Below the pieces are notes generated by a model. The model saw only the letters and a list, made by a program, of their open reading frames with translations, was not told the DNA's origin and ran no database searches. From positions 1 through 62,140 of the forward strand of contig JASGJK010000022.1 in NCBI GenBank assembly GCA_049840795.1: a stretch of 62,140 nucleotides of DNA, read 5' to 3'. The translations under genes were made by a program, and so were the position numbers. Source of the DNA: UPXZ01 sp049840795 (GTDB lineage: Bacteria > Bacteroidota > Bacteroidia > Bacteroidales > Paludibacteraceae). Position 1 is the stretch's first letter. Every line of letters begins with the position of its first letter. Positions 18,776 to 28,014 of the stretch are shown piece by piece.

Positions 18776-20254
18776 CCTAGAGTCGGAATTTTTTCGAGTG
18801 TCGCATTGAGCCATTGATAAGGATCGATGCCTGCTTGGAGGCAACTTCCAATCAGGGGTGTAGAATATACAGTTGTCTTCAGCTCCGCTGTCATTTGCGG
18901 AGAATAAGTAGTTTTTACGTCCCAGCGCAATGGGCCTGATGGCATTCTCAACGCCATTGTTGTCGATATGGAAATATCCTTCCTTGCAATAGCGGCTCAC
19001 ACGGGGCCACATGCCGAACGCATAGCTGATGGCTTTGCCAAGCGGACTTTTGGGGGTGCAGTTATCATAGGTTTGCTTCATCCAGCTTTCCATCTCTTGT
19101 AATATGGGATAGGCTTTTTGTTCCCGTTCCTTTCGGATTTGTTCGTAATCGGCTCCTTCTGCCTTGAGGTTGCCCTCGAGCATATAAAGCAGGGCGATGT
19201 AGTCGAGTGCTTTCTGTGCTTGGGGCGTAGTTGCGAGTGCGGTCTCGAACTTGCGTCTCACGTGAGCCAGGCACCCTAAAGGCAACACACCCTGTTTTTC
19301 TTCGTAAATACTGTAAGCGGCATAACCATCGGTTTGAAGTGCCCCTTTGTAGTCTTTGAGCATTTTTAAAACCACATCTTGCGAACGGGAGCCTTTGTCG
19401 TAGTGGAAAAACACACCCGGAGTCAACACCGAACGAACTACCCAGACATACCCTTTGCGTGCCGAACCCGAACGGTCGGTTATCGAATGGCTTGTTTCGT
19501 CCACCTGAATATAATCGGTTGCAAGCACTCGATTCATCTGTGCCACGTAGAGCGGATAAAGCTTGTCCGCCACATCGTGTACCCAACGGTTGATGCTCGA
19601 GGTGCTAAGCGCTATACCAAAATCCTTAAAGCGCTTGGCTTGCCTATATTCAGGCAAATGGTAAAGAAACTTGTCTATGATAATTTGGCTTAGAAGCGAC
19701 TCGCCTGCCATACAGCCCGGAAGAATGGTCGGGTGAAGGGGGGCTTGAATGATCACGCTAGAAGCAGTCTGTTGTTCCTGCATCCTCTTGTACACCGGGC
19801 GGACAATGCGTTCTACCCAAAACCTGGAAGGCTCAACCATCAGTCGTTCGCTCACATCCTCGCCTATTTTAATCACATCTTCCAAATCAATTCCGTCAGG
19901 ATGAATGATCCTTTCACGGCGTTCAATATCGGCAGGGATTTTATAGGGGCGTTTTTGTGATACCGCATTTGATTTTTTAGCATTCACACGCTGTTCTGCT
20001 TTTTGTTTGATCTCCTCTGCCAGCGTTGAAAACACCGAAGCCTCCTGTTCCAGCACGGCAGAGCCTTGTTCCGTGTCAAATAGCGATAATTGCGCGTCAG
20101 GGTAAGTAGGTAGGCTTTTCTCCGAACGCCGCCCGAATAGCTGACGCTCCAGATAAAGTATCCGTTCGTTCTTGCGGGCAAGCTGCTCGTCCTTGACCTT
20201 GAGTAGCTCTTTTAATCGAGCATTTTCCTGTAGTATTCCTTGAGCCTTTTTCAT
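18776..20254 (-). pseudogene. IS66 transposase TnpC, C-terminus displaced by nested IS
   Basis: It begins with the coiled-coil leader of IS66 TnpC (ILQENARLKELLKVKDEQLA, RQLFGRRSEK), followed by the zinc-binding/IS66 core with LATDYIQVDET (first Asp), LQTDGYAAY (second Asp), GCLAHVRRKF and VENAIRPIALGRKNYLFSAN (Glu region). One indel near 18870 shifts the frame; the other frame continues IGSCLQAGIDPYQWLNATLE up to the IS5 boundary. The last about 20 residues are at 16028-16089. The gene is thus split by two mobile elements. Confidence 0.85.
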
Positions 20255-20306
20255 CGTTTTGTACCATAAAGATACTAAATTACAATGATATATACAAATA
20301 TCTCAA

Positions 20307-20651
20307 CTACAAATCATACCTTTTTCTTCGTTTTATTTTCACACTTATTCCTTCCATAAGCAGCACCAATTCATCCCACCGAAGCGTGCGGAATCCAACA
20401 CCCTCCTCGATGAATATCTTATGACTGACACGCCCGCTTTCCAACCGCTTGTAATAAATTACAAAACCGCCACGCTCCCAGTGAAGCAACTTCAAGGTAG
20501 TGCGCTGCTTGTTTAGAAAAACATAAACATCGCCATTGGTGGGACTTAGGGAGAGATAGCGGATCAATCCGCACAAGCCGTCCAAACCCTTGCGCAAATC
20601 AACGCCACTTAAACAAACTACAAACCGATTTCCTTCGTTCAAACTAAACAT
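20307..20651 (-). CDS. tnpB: IS66 accessory protein TnpB
   Basis: 114 residues with the Orf2/TnpB signature (CLSGVDLRKGLDGLCGLIR, DVYVFLNKQRTTLKLLHWER, GGFVIYYKRLESGR). It is required along with TnpC for IS66 transposition. It lies 52 bases before tnpC, in the same orientation, and 67 bases inside the element's end. Complete and unbroken. Confidence 0.9.
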   Translation of the reverse strand: MFSLNEGNRFVVCLSGVDLRKGLDGLCGLIRYLSLSPTNGDVYVFLNKQRTTLKLLHWERGGFVIYYKRLESGRVSHKIFIEEGVGFRTLRWDELVLLMEGISVKIKRRKRYDL

Positions 20652-20718
20652 AACTTTTTTTCGACAAAGGTCTCGCTTTTGTTTGCTGTTGGCAATACGG
20701 CTGATTTGGGAGGATTAC

Positions 20719-21210
20719 GGTAGATTTGCCACCAAAAACTTAGATCTTAGTGGAGAAGTTAAATTATACATAACGTATAAATTATCGGGAAGTACCACAA
20801 AAAAGTTTCAAATGGACATTGACAAAACAGGCACAAGTGGTATGGGTGGAATATTAAACGAAGCCGGTGGAGACTCTCCAACGATATTCGCAACAAAAAC
20901 ATTTACAATTACCACCGGCACAGCATCTTCATACATCCATTTTAGGACGGAAAGTAGCCATACGATTGTTATTGATGAAATTAAAATTACGAAAGCAGAC
21001 CTTGGTACCAATACATCAACCCCCAAGATGGATGGTGTAACTTTTAACGGAAAAACAATTTACAACAAAAAACGTACTGCTTTGAATATTTTTGACATTA
21101 GCGGGCGATTCGTTGTAAATTCTAATCAGGACATTGATATGAGTAGCTATGCTAACGGATTTTATCTTGTAAAATCCGATAGTAACACAATGAAAATCTG
21201 TGTTAAATAA
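20719..21210 (+). pseudogene. 3' fragment of a T9SS-secreted protein, abutting the IS66 end
   Basis: The open frame begins in IS66 sequence, but the genuine part starts at the IS boundary. It encodes a beta-rich segment (LDLSGEVKLYITYKLSGSTT, SSYIHFRTESSHTIVIDEIK) of the kind found in secreted binding modules, then a type IX sorting domain (LNIFDISGRFVV, YANGFYLVKSDSNTMKICVK). Start codon and signal peptide are missing. It is the only gene between the IS cluster and the minus-strand locus and may be the end of a larger secreted enzyme. Confidence 0.7.
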
Positions 21211-21273
21211 AAAGCTTAATCACTGCATTCTAAAAGGATGCTGTGAGATATTTACATAGATTACAGAAAAATC

Positions 21274-21317
21274 AAAACCACCATAATACAACTAAAATTG
21301 ATATTATGGTGGGGTTT
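21274..21317. terminator. Bidirectional terminator between convergent genes
   Basis: AAAACCACCATAATA and TATTATGGTGGGGTTT form a strong stem with a small bulge. It lies between the stop at 21210 (plus) and the stop at 21353 (minus), so it can end transcription from both sides and close the 3' end of the minus-strand locus. Confidence 0.75.
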
Positions 21318-21352
21318 GAGTTAATACATACCCATTGATCAAAAGCTCTTCT

Positions 21353-24238
21353 TTATTTCTTACCCAACGAGTGAAACCTGTAAGAGAACACCAGCATCAC
21401 AAAACTTTTTAGTGTATTAAACTGCTGATCTTCCACATAATTACTTGATATTATTTGATTTATACTAAGTTGCTGTTGTAATATATCATTAAATAGCAGG
21501 GTTACACTACCTTTTTTGCCTTTGAATAAACTTTTACTTATTTCCGCGTTCCATATTACCTCGTCTCTGTTATATGCTTCGGAGAAGCCGTTCAGTCTTC
21601 TATAATTTAATGCAGTGGATATAGCCCACGAATAAGGAAGTGTAAACTGCGCATTAAGAAATCCTCCCAAGGTAGAGGTATTTTTAGGTAAAATACTTTT
21701 GACAGAATAAGTTGTATTACCCATCTGATAATCAGCTTTTGCTAAAACATATAACCAATCCCATTTAAAAGTAAGTCCCATTTCTTCCCTCAAGGAAAGA
21801 GTTGTTGCGGTGGTTTTCTCACTTGTAGAACGGCTGTTAACAGTAGAAAAACCGATATTATTTTTCATCCCTACTTGCGAATAATTGTTTATTTGAAAAA
21901 AGGTACCAACTGGCTTGTTGAACAATACCATACCGTTTATATTCCACGAACCGCTCTGGTTTACCGGCATTGTTGTTTTTATGCCGGTTTCATCGTCGTA
22001 ATTTGTAAAACTGACAATATCGTTCAAAATATAATTGGCTTCCAAGTTTGCGCTCAGTGACGTTTGTCTTTTTTTGTTATTGTTGTTGTATCTTACACGC
22101 GCCCAATGCGTAAATCGAGGTAGTAAGTTCGGATTTCCCATCTTGATGTTGGTAGGATTAGTTTCGTCGCGTGAGGGGTCTAATTGCGCCACTGAAGGCG
22201 CTTCGGAGCGTCCTCGATAGTCGAATCGCAACGATTTCCCTTTGCCGATGTTATAAAGCAAATATGCGTTAGGGGCGTAATTATACGTGTTCAAACGGGG
22301 ATAATAACTTATCACAGAGTCACCACCTACCACCAAGCCCTCCTGAACAAATGATCGACTACGTGTTGATGCCGGATTATAATCAAGTCCGACGGTGTAC
22401 ACTATTTTTTGTAAAACACCCCGATAACTGATTCCTATTTGCTGCGAAATCGATTGATTTTCAATACTCTTACTATATGGAATATCAAGTATGGAATATT
22501 TATCAGTTAGCGTATCTAATTTAAACGTATTTCTGTAATTATCCCGATTGTTGGACTGTATCCAATATACAAATTGAAGAAAATGTTTCGGAGCAATAGG
22601 CTCGACATACGACAAATACAACTTGTTAACAAAGTATTCGGTGGCATTCTTCCACTCCTGATCTCGGTTTACCAATCGATTGGTTTTTCGTTTATAGTAG
22701 TAATAGCGGGCGTGAGTTTCACCGGAACTTTCACTGTTTGAGTACCTTGAATCAATATTAAAAGAGAATTTTCTCCCTTTGGTATTGAAATCGTATGTAC
22801 CCGTAAAATTCCCTCTAATATCAAGTACCGGAGTTACTGAGGTACGATAATAATTATTTGAGTTTACCGAGTCTCGGTTAACGTTTCCTGCTTGCAATAA
22901 TGTAATTCCATCATTTTCCCTTTTCACGGTGTTGTAGGCGAAAGACGGATTAAACGAAAATGTCCAGTTTTTGACTGAGCGATTCAGAATTTTGGCACTA
23001 AAGCGGAGTCCTTGTTCTCTGCTGTTTTGATTCATCGAATCCTGCTGATAAGAGGTACTATCCTGCAAATAATACTGGCGTGTCGAATTACGGCGCACCA
23101 CGCTCTCGTTAAAACCATACGATAAATCGCCATTGATTACCCAAGGATATTTCTCACGCTCTTTTTCTACGCCCGACGAAAAGTTGAATCCACCCGAAAG
23201 CGACGAATTTAATCCCGGTTTTCCACTTCCTGTGGTGCTTCCTCCACCACCCACATTCATTCCGTTGATATTGTTTCCATTGGCTATCAGTCCTATTTGT
23301 GTTTGTTCTATCAGGCGTGCCGCAAAACTATTTAGCGTATATCTCAACAGATTGCCTTCACTTCCGTCCAGCTCCTTGCCGGCTCCTAAGTTATTACTCA
23401 CCAGCCATCCCCGTTTTTTACCGGGCTGAATAGTGATGTTTATGGTAATATTTTCTTCGCCATCGTCAATACCGGTAAGTTTCGAAAGTTCCGATTTATC
23501 CTCAATAACCTGTAATTTTTCCATAATCTCTGCCTGAATATTTTTAATGGAAAGATTCGGATTACTTCTGAAAAAATCTTTTCCATCCACCATTACTTTT
23601 TTAACTTCTTTCCCGTTTACCAATATTTTTCCATCTTCGGAAATAACGATACCCGGCAGTCTTTTCAATAAATCCTCAACCACCGCATTGTCTCGCAAGC
23701 GGTATGAAGAAGCATCATATTCCATTGTATCGGTTTTTACGCTCATTTGCACGCGTTGCGCCGTGACTGTGGTTTCAGACAGGGTGAACGAGTTGTCGTC
23801 CAACACAATATTATTTAGATGAGTTACAGATTGATTTTCATCGACTCGTATAGACTGAAACACAGCACGATAACCTACACTGGACACACACAGTAAAAAA
23901 TCAGTACCAACCGGGAGGTTTAGTAGGTAATCCCCAAACTCATCGGATATGGTACCGGTAAGCATTGTACTATCGTTAGGAGATAAAAGTTTTATATTGG
24001 CATATTCCACCGGAAGGAAAGACCCATCGTTTTGTGTGGTTATCTTTCCTTTTAGCAGTCGATTTGTGTGGGAGTTATTTTGAGATTTTAACGTGGGGAA
24101 ACAGAAAAAACAGCATATAAATATCAATAATAGTCTAAAAAGCTTACCACAATTCGTATTGATACGTTGTAATGTAACCCTTCGAATTGTGGCAAACCTT
24201 ATAAAAAAATCAAAAAAAACTACCCTGTAAAAAAACAT
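21353..24238 (-). CDS. Outer-membrane beta-barrel protein with carboxypeptidase-regulatory-like domain
   Basis: 961 residues. After a hydrophobic signal (LFRLLLIFICCFFCFPTLKS, preceded by an unusually long about 30-residue leader, so the real start may be later) comes a CarboxypepD_reg-like domain (GKITTQNDGSFLPVEYANIK), a plug-like part (LLKRLPGIVISEDGKILVNG) and a long beta-barrel ending in an aromatic C-terminus (VFSYRFHSLGKK). This is the OMP_b-brl_3 type of TonB-receptor relative common in Bacteroidota. It usually lies outside SusCD pairs; its cargo is unknown. It is the last gene of the minus-strand locus. Confidence 0.8.
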   Translation of the reverse strand: MFFYRVVFFDFFIRFATIRRVTLQRINTNCGKLFRLLLIFICCFFCFPTLKSQNNSHTNRLLKGKITTQNDGSFLPVEYANIKLLSPNDSTMLTGTISDEFGDYLLNLPVGTDFLLCVSSVGYRAVFQSIRVDENQSVTHLNNIVLDDNSFTLSETTVTAQRVQMSVKTDTMEYDASSYRLRDNAVVEDLLKRLPGIVISEDGKILVNGKEVKKVMVDGKDFFRSNPNLSIKNIQAEIMEKLQVIEDKSELSKLTGIDDGEENITINITIQPGKKRGWLVSNNLGAGKELDGSEGNLLRYTLNSFAARLIEQTQIGLIANGNNINGMNVGGGGSTTGSGKPGLNSSLSGGFNFSSGVEKEREKYPWVINGDLSYGFNESVVRRNSTRQYYLQDSTSYQQDSMNQNSREQGLRFSAKILNRSVKNWTFSFNPSFAYNTVKRENDGITLLQAGNVNRDSVNSNNYYRTSVTPVLDIRGNFTGTYDFNTKGRKFSFNIDSRYSNSESSGETHARYYYYKRKTNRLVNRDQEWKNATEYFVNKLYLSYVEPIAPKHFLQFVYWIQSNNRDNYRNTFKLDTLTDKYSILDIPYSKSIENQSISQQIGISYRGVLQKIVYTVGLDYNPASTRSRSFVQEGLVVGGDSVISYYPRLNTYNYAPNAYLLYNIGKGKSLRFDYRGRSEAPSVAQLDPSRDETNPTNIKMGNPNLLPRFTHWARVRYNNNNKKRQTSLSANLEANYILNDIVSFTNYDDETGIKTTMPVNQSGSWNINGMVLFNKPVGTFFQINNYSQVGMKNNIGFSTVNSRSTSEKTTATTLSLREEMGLTFKWDWLYVLAKADYQMGNTTYSVKSILPKNTSTLGGFLNAQFTLPYSWAISTALNYRRLNGFSEAYNRDEVIWNAEISKSLFKGKKGSVTLLFNDILQQQLSINQIISSNYVEDQQFNTLKSFVMLVFSYRFHSLGKK

Positions 24239-24285
24239 CTTCCTATTTTAACTCTATTTATATGTAGCTACTCTTTTCATTTTTG

Positions 24286-25419
24286 TCAGTGTATTTTTAT
24301 CTGCGAAACATCAACATTGAAGAGACATCGGCTTATTTCTGACAATTCTTCTTTATCTCCTTGAAAATGAAATACAGCGTGTTGGTGCTCTATCGACTCA
24401 CCAGGCTTTAAAAACGCTGCCGGCGATGAACTTTCCAATTCAAAGAACGGTCCCAATATGCTCCCATCGTCCAGCGGTCCATCGTTATAAGCGTTCAGTA
24501 CATCACCGTTAAAAACATCGTCACACGCGCCCCATTGTTGATTCAGATAATCGGCTTCAGGATTGATATCAAACCAGATTACAGTCAGTAGTTGCTGTTC
24601 AGGGTTGTAATTTCCAGCCCAAGATTTCGCATAATGTTTATTTAATCCTATTTTACTCCGGTACTTTCCATCTGTTTTCAGATATAAATTCCCGTGATGA
24701 AATTGCAGTCTGTCCGTTGGAATTTCACCGAAATAATCGGTTTTAGCTATGTGTCTCGTTTCAGCACGTTCATCATCAATATACGGTACAATCGTTAAAG
24801 CATCAGCAGCAGGAGGAAACATATCCAACATCCATAGACAAACCGTGCCGGTATCAGATGTCCATTCAAAATTATTCTTATTGATAATATTGTTGGAAGT
24901 ACTGTACGCTACCGCTCTGATATTTTTCCCGATTTTAATACCTAACTTTTGTTCAATTTTTTTGTCAGACAGTAATTCTACCCTTCGGTTTAAATCTATT
25001 TGCAAAATTATATCTTGTGCATTTTGTAGTCTTGCTTCTTTTTTCAGGCTCACAAAACTACGACAAACATCTGTCAATTGCCATGCTTCCGTGTCAATAG
25101 CCTTGGGAGTAAACCAGTTATCAAAATTCTGTTCTACTCCTTTCTTGAAAAAAACGGAATAATTCCCTCCTTCCGGTCCAAGCCAAAAACGATTTTCGCC
25201 GCCATAAACATGGATATGCTCGTCATTCGCCTTGTCAAATGCTTTACGATTCACAAATCCGATACTTTCGCCATCGGCTCCATTAGTAGTGGAGGTAAAC
25301 ACTTTACCCTGATACTTGGCTGAAACAACGACCTGAGATTTTTCATCGTCGGAAGAAAGTACTACAAGATCGCTATCGTGGGATTTTAGGAATTTGAGGT
25401 CGGAAGAAAAGAAATTCAT
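24286..25419 (-). CDS. DUF6786-like protein
   Basis: 377 residues, no signal peptide. Features are an aldose-epimerase-like beta-rich pattern with YGGENRFWLGPEGGNYSVFF early and FFELESSSPAAFLKPGESIE plus HQHAVFHFQG near the end. This resembles DUF6786 proteins of Bacteroidota, which I recall as found beside sugar-utilisation genes; the family name is from memory. A role as a sugar mutarotase or sugar-binding protein is inferred only from the fold-like features. It lies between the beta-helix gene and the outer-membrane protein. Confidence 0.55.
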   Translation of the reverse strand: MNFFSSDLKFLKSHDSDLVVLSSDDEKSQVVVSAKYQGKVFTSTTNGADGESIGFVNRKAFDKANDEHIHVYGGENRFWLGPEGGNYSVFFKKGVEQNFDNWFTPKAIDTEAWQLTDVCRSFVSLKKEARLQNAQDIILQIDLNRRVELLSDKKIEQKLGIKIGKNIRAVAYSTSNNIINKNNFEWTSDTGTVCLWMLDMFPPAADALTIVPYIDDERAETRHIAKTDYFGEIPTDRLQFHHGNLYLKTDGKYRSKIGLNKHYAKSWAGNYNPEQQLLTVIWFDINPEADYLNQQWGACDDVFNGDVLNAYNDGPLDDGSILGPFFELESSSPAAFLKPGESIEHQHAVFHFQGDKEELSEISRCLFNVDVSQIKIH

Positions 25420-25501
25420 ATATTGATTTATTTATCTATCTATCTGTAAAAAAAATGATTTCCAATAACTTTGTTTCTGATTCAGAAAAATATTAATCCG
25501 T

Positions 25502-26677
25502 TTATTGTAAGATTATCTTCTTTGTTGTAATTTTTTCATTATCAAATAACTGAACCAAGCACACACCTTTTGACAAGGAAGAAAGATTGATTTGATTATC
25601 ACTTGTACGTTTGCTAAAAATCGTATTTCCGGTAGCATCAAATATCTTTACGTAGGCATCATTCATAGGATTTTCAAATACTAAATTTTTGTTGATAAGC
25701 GTTATTGTTGCATTATTGTTATCGGTAGCCGGTGTAATTGCCGAGACGGTATTTATCTGATTGTTCGCTCCGTTATCTTTGATGTACCAAGTTTGGGAAC
25801 TCCCTGTGAAAGTATTTCCATATATTACGTTGTCATCAGCAAAATCATGATCATCGATGCTGCTTCCAAAAGGATAACCGGCATCATCATCGCAATAGCT
25901 TTTATTCCCATTTCTGGAACCGAGCCATATCCCGTAATTTCCCAACACTAAGCTACTCAGATTGAATGTATTGTTTCTAATAGTATTATGATTGGGCGTT
26001 TGATGCCGTACAGCGCCACCTTCGCCACAGTTTCGATAGAGATAAATGCCTCCTTTAGTTATGGTTTCAAAGGTATTGCCTTCAAACAAATTATAAGCGG
26101 AACCATCGCACGCTATCACTTCTCTATTTGATTTAGCTGTAAATTTATTGTTACGAAACACATTATGACCACTTTCGGCATCTAAATACACAATGGGACC
26201 GCTACCGGTATTTTCGCCCTTAAACTCCGAATTTTCGATGGTAACGTATGTTGTTCCCGGTGCAATATAAAGCAAGGTAAGTCCTTCTAAGGTCTCTATT
26301 ACCACATTAGATAAAGTAATATTGGTTGGCGCAGCCGCTTGTGCCCGTTCGGTATGTCCGAGAGACAAAGAAGATTCTTTTACATCTGCCGCCTGACCGT
26401 TTTTACCCATTCCCATAATGCGAATGCCTCCTTTAATGGTGCAATTTTTTATCGTCACATTTTTAGTTTGTATCCAGCCAGACGAAGTTTTCTTGGAACT
26501 GATATACAGATAAGTCACTTTGCCGTCATTAAACAATCCGCCTTTGCCGTCAATAACGGTATCACTCTTATCAATCGTCACTTGCTCGTACTGGCTAAAG
26601 CCAACCATTGGGGAACCCAAAAACAAGACAAATAAAGCGATACTCTTTACCAAATAAATAATTTTATTGAAACACAT
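25502..26677 (-). CDS. Secreted right-handed beta-helix protein with T9SS sorting domain
   Basis: 391 residues: signal peptide (SIALFVLFLGSPMVGFSQ), then a parallel beta-helix with repeated N-x-I/F-x-x-N turns (NVTIKNCTIKGGIRIMGMGK, HNTIRNNTFNLSS, DNVIYGNTFTG), then a C-terminal type IX sorting domain (KIFDATGNTIFSK, GVCLVQLFDNEKITTKKIIL). The fold is that of pectate-lyase/GH28/PL6-type enzymes and of non-catalytic surface proteins. I see no diagnostic catalytic set, so activity is open. It is exported across the outer membrane by T9SS and follows the MFS gene. Confidence 0.75.
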   Translation of the reverse strand: MCFNKIIYLVKSIALFVLFLGSPMVGFSQYEQVTIDKSDTVIDGKGGLFNDGKVTYLYISSKKTSSGWIQTKNVTIKNCTIKGGIRIMGMGKNGQAADVKESSLSLGHTERAQAAAPTNITLSNVVIETLEGLTLLYIAPGTTYVTIENSEFKGENTGSGPIVYLDAESGHNVFRNNKFTAKSNREVIACDGSAYNLFEGNTFETITKGGIYLYRNCGEGGAVRHQTPNHNTIRNNTFNLSSLVLGNYGIWLGSRNGNKSYCDDDAGYPFGSSIDDHDFADDNVIYGNTFTGSSQTWYIKDNGANNQINTVSAITPATDNNNATITLINKNLVFENPMNDAYVKIFDATGNTIFSKRTSDNQINLSSLSKGVCLVQLFDNEKITTKKIILQ

Positions 26678-26745
26678 AGAATAATTACCATTTTACGATT
26701 TATGTCTCAAATATCGGATGTGTTAATTTTCCGATTATTTGTATT

Positions 26746-27993
26746 TTAATTATCTGTTTTATCGATTGTTTTCGGTTTTAATACAGTTATTTGAAACACC
26801 ATAGCCAACACAACCGCCACAATCATAGTAATAAACACCGCATTCATATGACCGGCATCAATGGCTTTTCCCAATTCATTGGTAATCACAGCCCCTGCCG
26901 AAATTCCAGCCAAGTTCAACAGTCCGTAACCTGTTGCACGGTAGCGCGATGATACGAATTGACACAATATCGGCATATTATTTACATCAAAAATACCGAA
27001 ACCTAATCCGAAGAGAATAGCGCCCGTTACAATCATAACCAAACCGTGTCCGTAGCCTATCAATACCAAAGCCGGCAGTGTCAGCGCCAGTCCTATGACT
27101 CCCGTAAAGATACGTCCTTTCAGGTGTTTTTGTACCCAACGATCAGAAACGTATCCTCCCAAAAGTACACCCACCAACGAAGCCAATGCCAGTGTCATAG
27201 TAGAAAGTGGTCCCGCATGCTGCATATCCATGTGAAGCGATTCGCTAAAAAGCGTTGGTAACCAGTTTTTTGTAGCCCAACCCGGTAAGCTTGGCGCTGA
27301 AAAGTAAAAAAGAATTACCCAAAAAGCAATATTACCCAAAAGCATCCCCACCCCTTTGAATGATGCCGACAGCTCGCCAAAAAACGATTTTTTTTCGGAA
27401 GCATCCTTACTGACAGTGTATGTTTTGTGTTCTCTTAGGAAAGCGATTAACACCAAGCTATAAATCATACCCAATATACCAAATGAATGAAATGTAAATT
27501 GCCACGAAGTTGCCCCTGCTAATGTGGCACCAAATCCTCCGAGCGCCTGCCCCAAATAGATACCTGAAGTATGAAACCCAATAGCCAGCGAGCGGGTTTT
27601 TCCTTGATGATAATCAGCTATCAACGATAATCCGGCAGGAACGTAAAAGGCTTCACTAACACCCATTATGGCTCTCAAAATATATAATTGATGTATATTT
27701 TGAGCATAACTCATTGAAAAAGTAACTCCCGACCAAACGAACAAACTAATAACTATCAGCCATTTACGATTCAGTCTATCGGCTATCATACCCGAAACAG
27801 GACTCATCAAAGCATAAATCCATAAGAAAATAGCCATCAAACGTCCAAAATTTGTGGCAGATACCAAGTCCTGAATATCTTCGAGCATAAAAGGACGCAT
27901 TGTAGAAAGCATCTGACGATCAAGATAATTCAACAAAGCAACGAACCAAAGCATTGCTACAACCAACCAAGGATAAGATTTTTTAATTTGCAT
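26746..27993 (-). CDS. MFS transporter, sugar-acid (ACS-like) type
   Basis: 415 residues with 12 predicted membrane helices. The N-half has LNYLDRQML, typical of the anion:cation symporter family that includes hexuronate and sialic-acid carriers, and a cytoplasmic motif A (GMIADRLNRKW). The second half repeats the pattern (LLGGYVSDRWVQKHLKGR). It probably imports the acidic or neutral monosaccharide released by the locus enzymes, with protons. Substrate is inferred from context. Confidence 0.8.
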   Translation of the reverse strand: MQIKKSYPWLVVAMLWFVALLNYLDRQMLSTMRPFMLEDIQDLVSATNFGRLMAIFLWIYALMSPVSGMIADRLNRKWLIVISLFVWSGVTFSMSYAQNIHQLYILRAIMGVSEAFYVPAGLSLIADYHQGKTRSLAIGFHTSGIYLGQALGGFGATLAGATSWQFTFHSFGILGMIYSLVLIAFLREHKTYTVSKDASEKKSFFGELSASFKGVGMLLGNIAFWVILFYFSAPSLPGWATKNWLPTLFSESLHMDMQHAGPLSTMTLALASLVGVLLGGYVSDRWVQKHLKGRIFTGVIGLALTLPALVLIGYGHGLVMIVTGAILFGLGFGIFDVNNMPILCQFVSSRYRATGYGLLNLAGISAGAVITNELGKAIDAGHMNAVFITMIVAVVLAMVFQITVLKPKTIDKTDN

Positions 27994-28014
27994 AGTAACA
28001 GAATATAGTATTTT

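Larger units (their letters stand above)
15950..20718 (-). mobile_element. IS66-family element, interrupted by two other IS
   Basis: The ends are GTAAGCCTCCCAAATC at 15950 and, on the minus strand, GTAATCCTCCCAAATC ending at 20718, matching over about 22 bases. In minus-strand order the element carries tnpB (20651-20307), tnpC (20254 down to 18776, resuming at about 16089 and stopping at 16028) and a hairpin inside the far end. Removing the two nested IS leaves about 2.1 kb, normal for an IS66 lacking tnpA. The 8-bp flanks (ATTAATAC and GGTAGATT) do not match, so the flanks were rearranged or the element recombined with the orphan copy beside it. Confidence 0.8.

Noticed and set aside
15791..20718. 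A composite transposon carrying passenger genes
   Set aside because: Every frame in the interval belongs to IS66, IS256-like or IS5-family functions; no cargo is present.
25425..25450. CRISPR-like short repeats (TATC/ATCT runs) and other small tandem repeats
   Set aside because: They are simple microsatellite-like runs without spacers, and no cas genes are in the window; no CRISPR array was seen.
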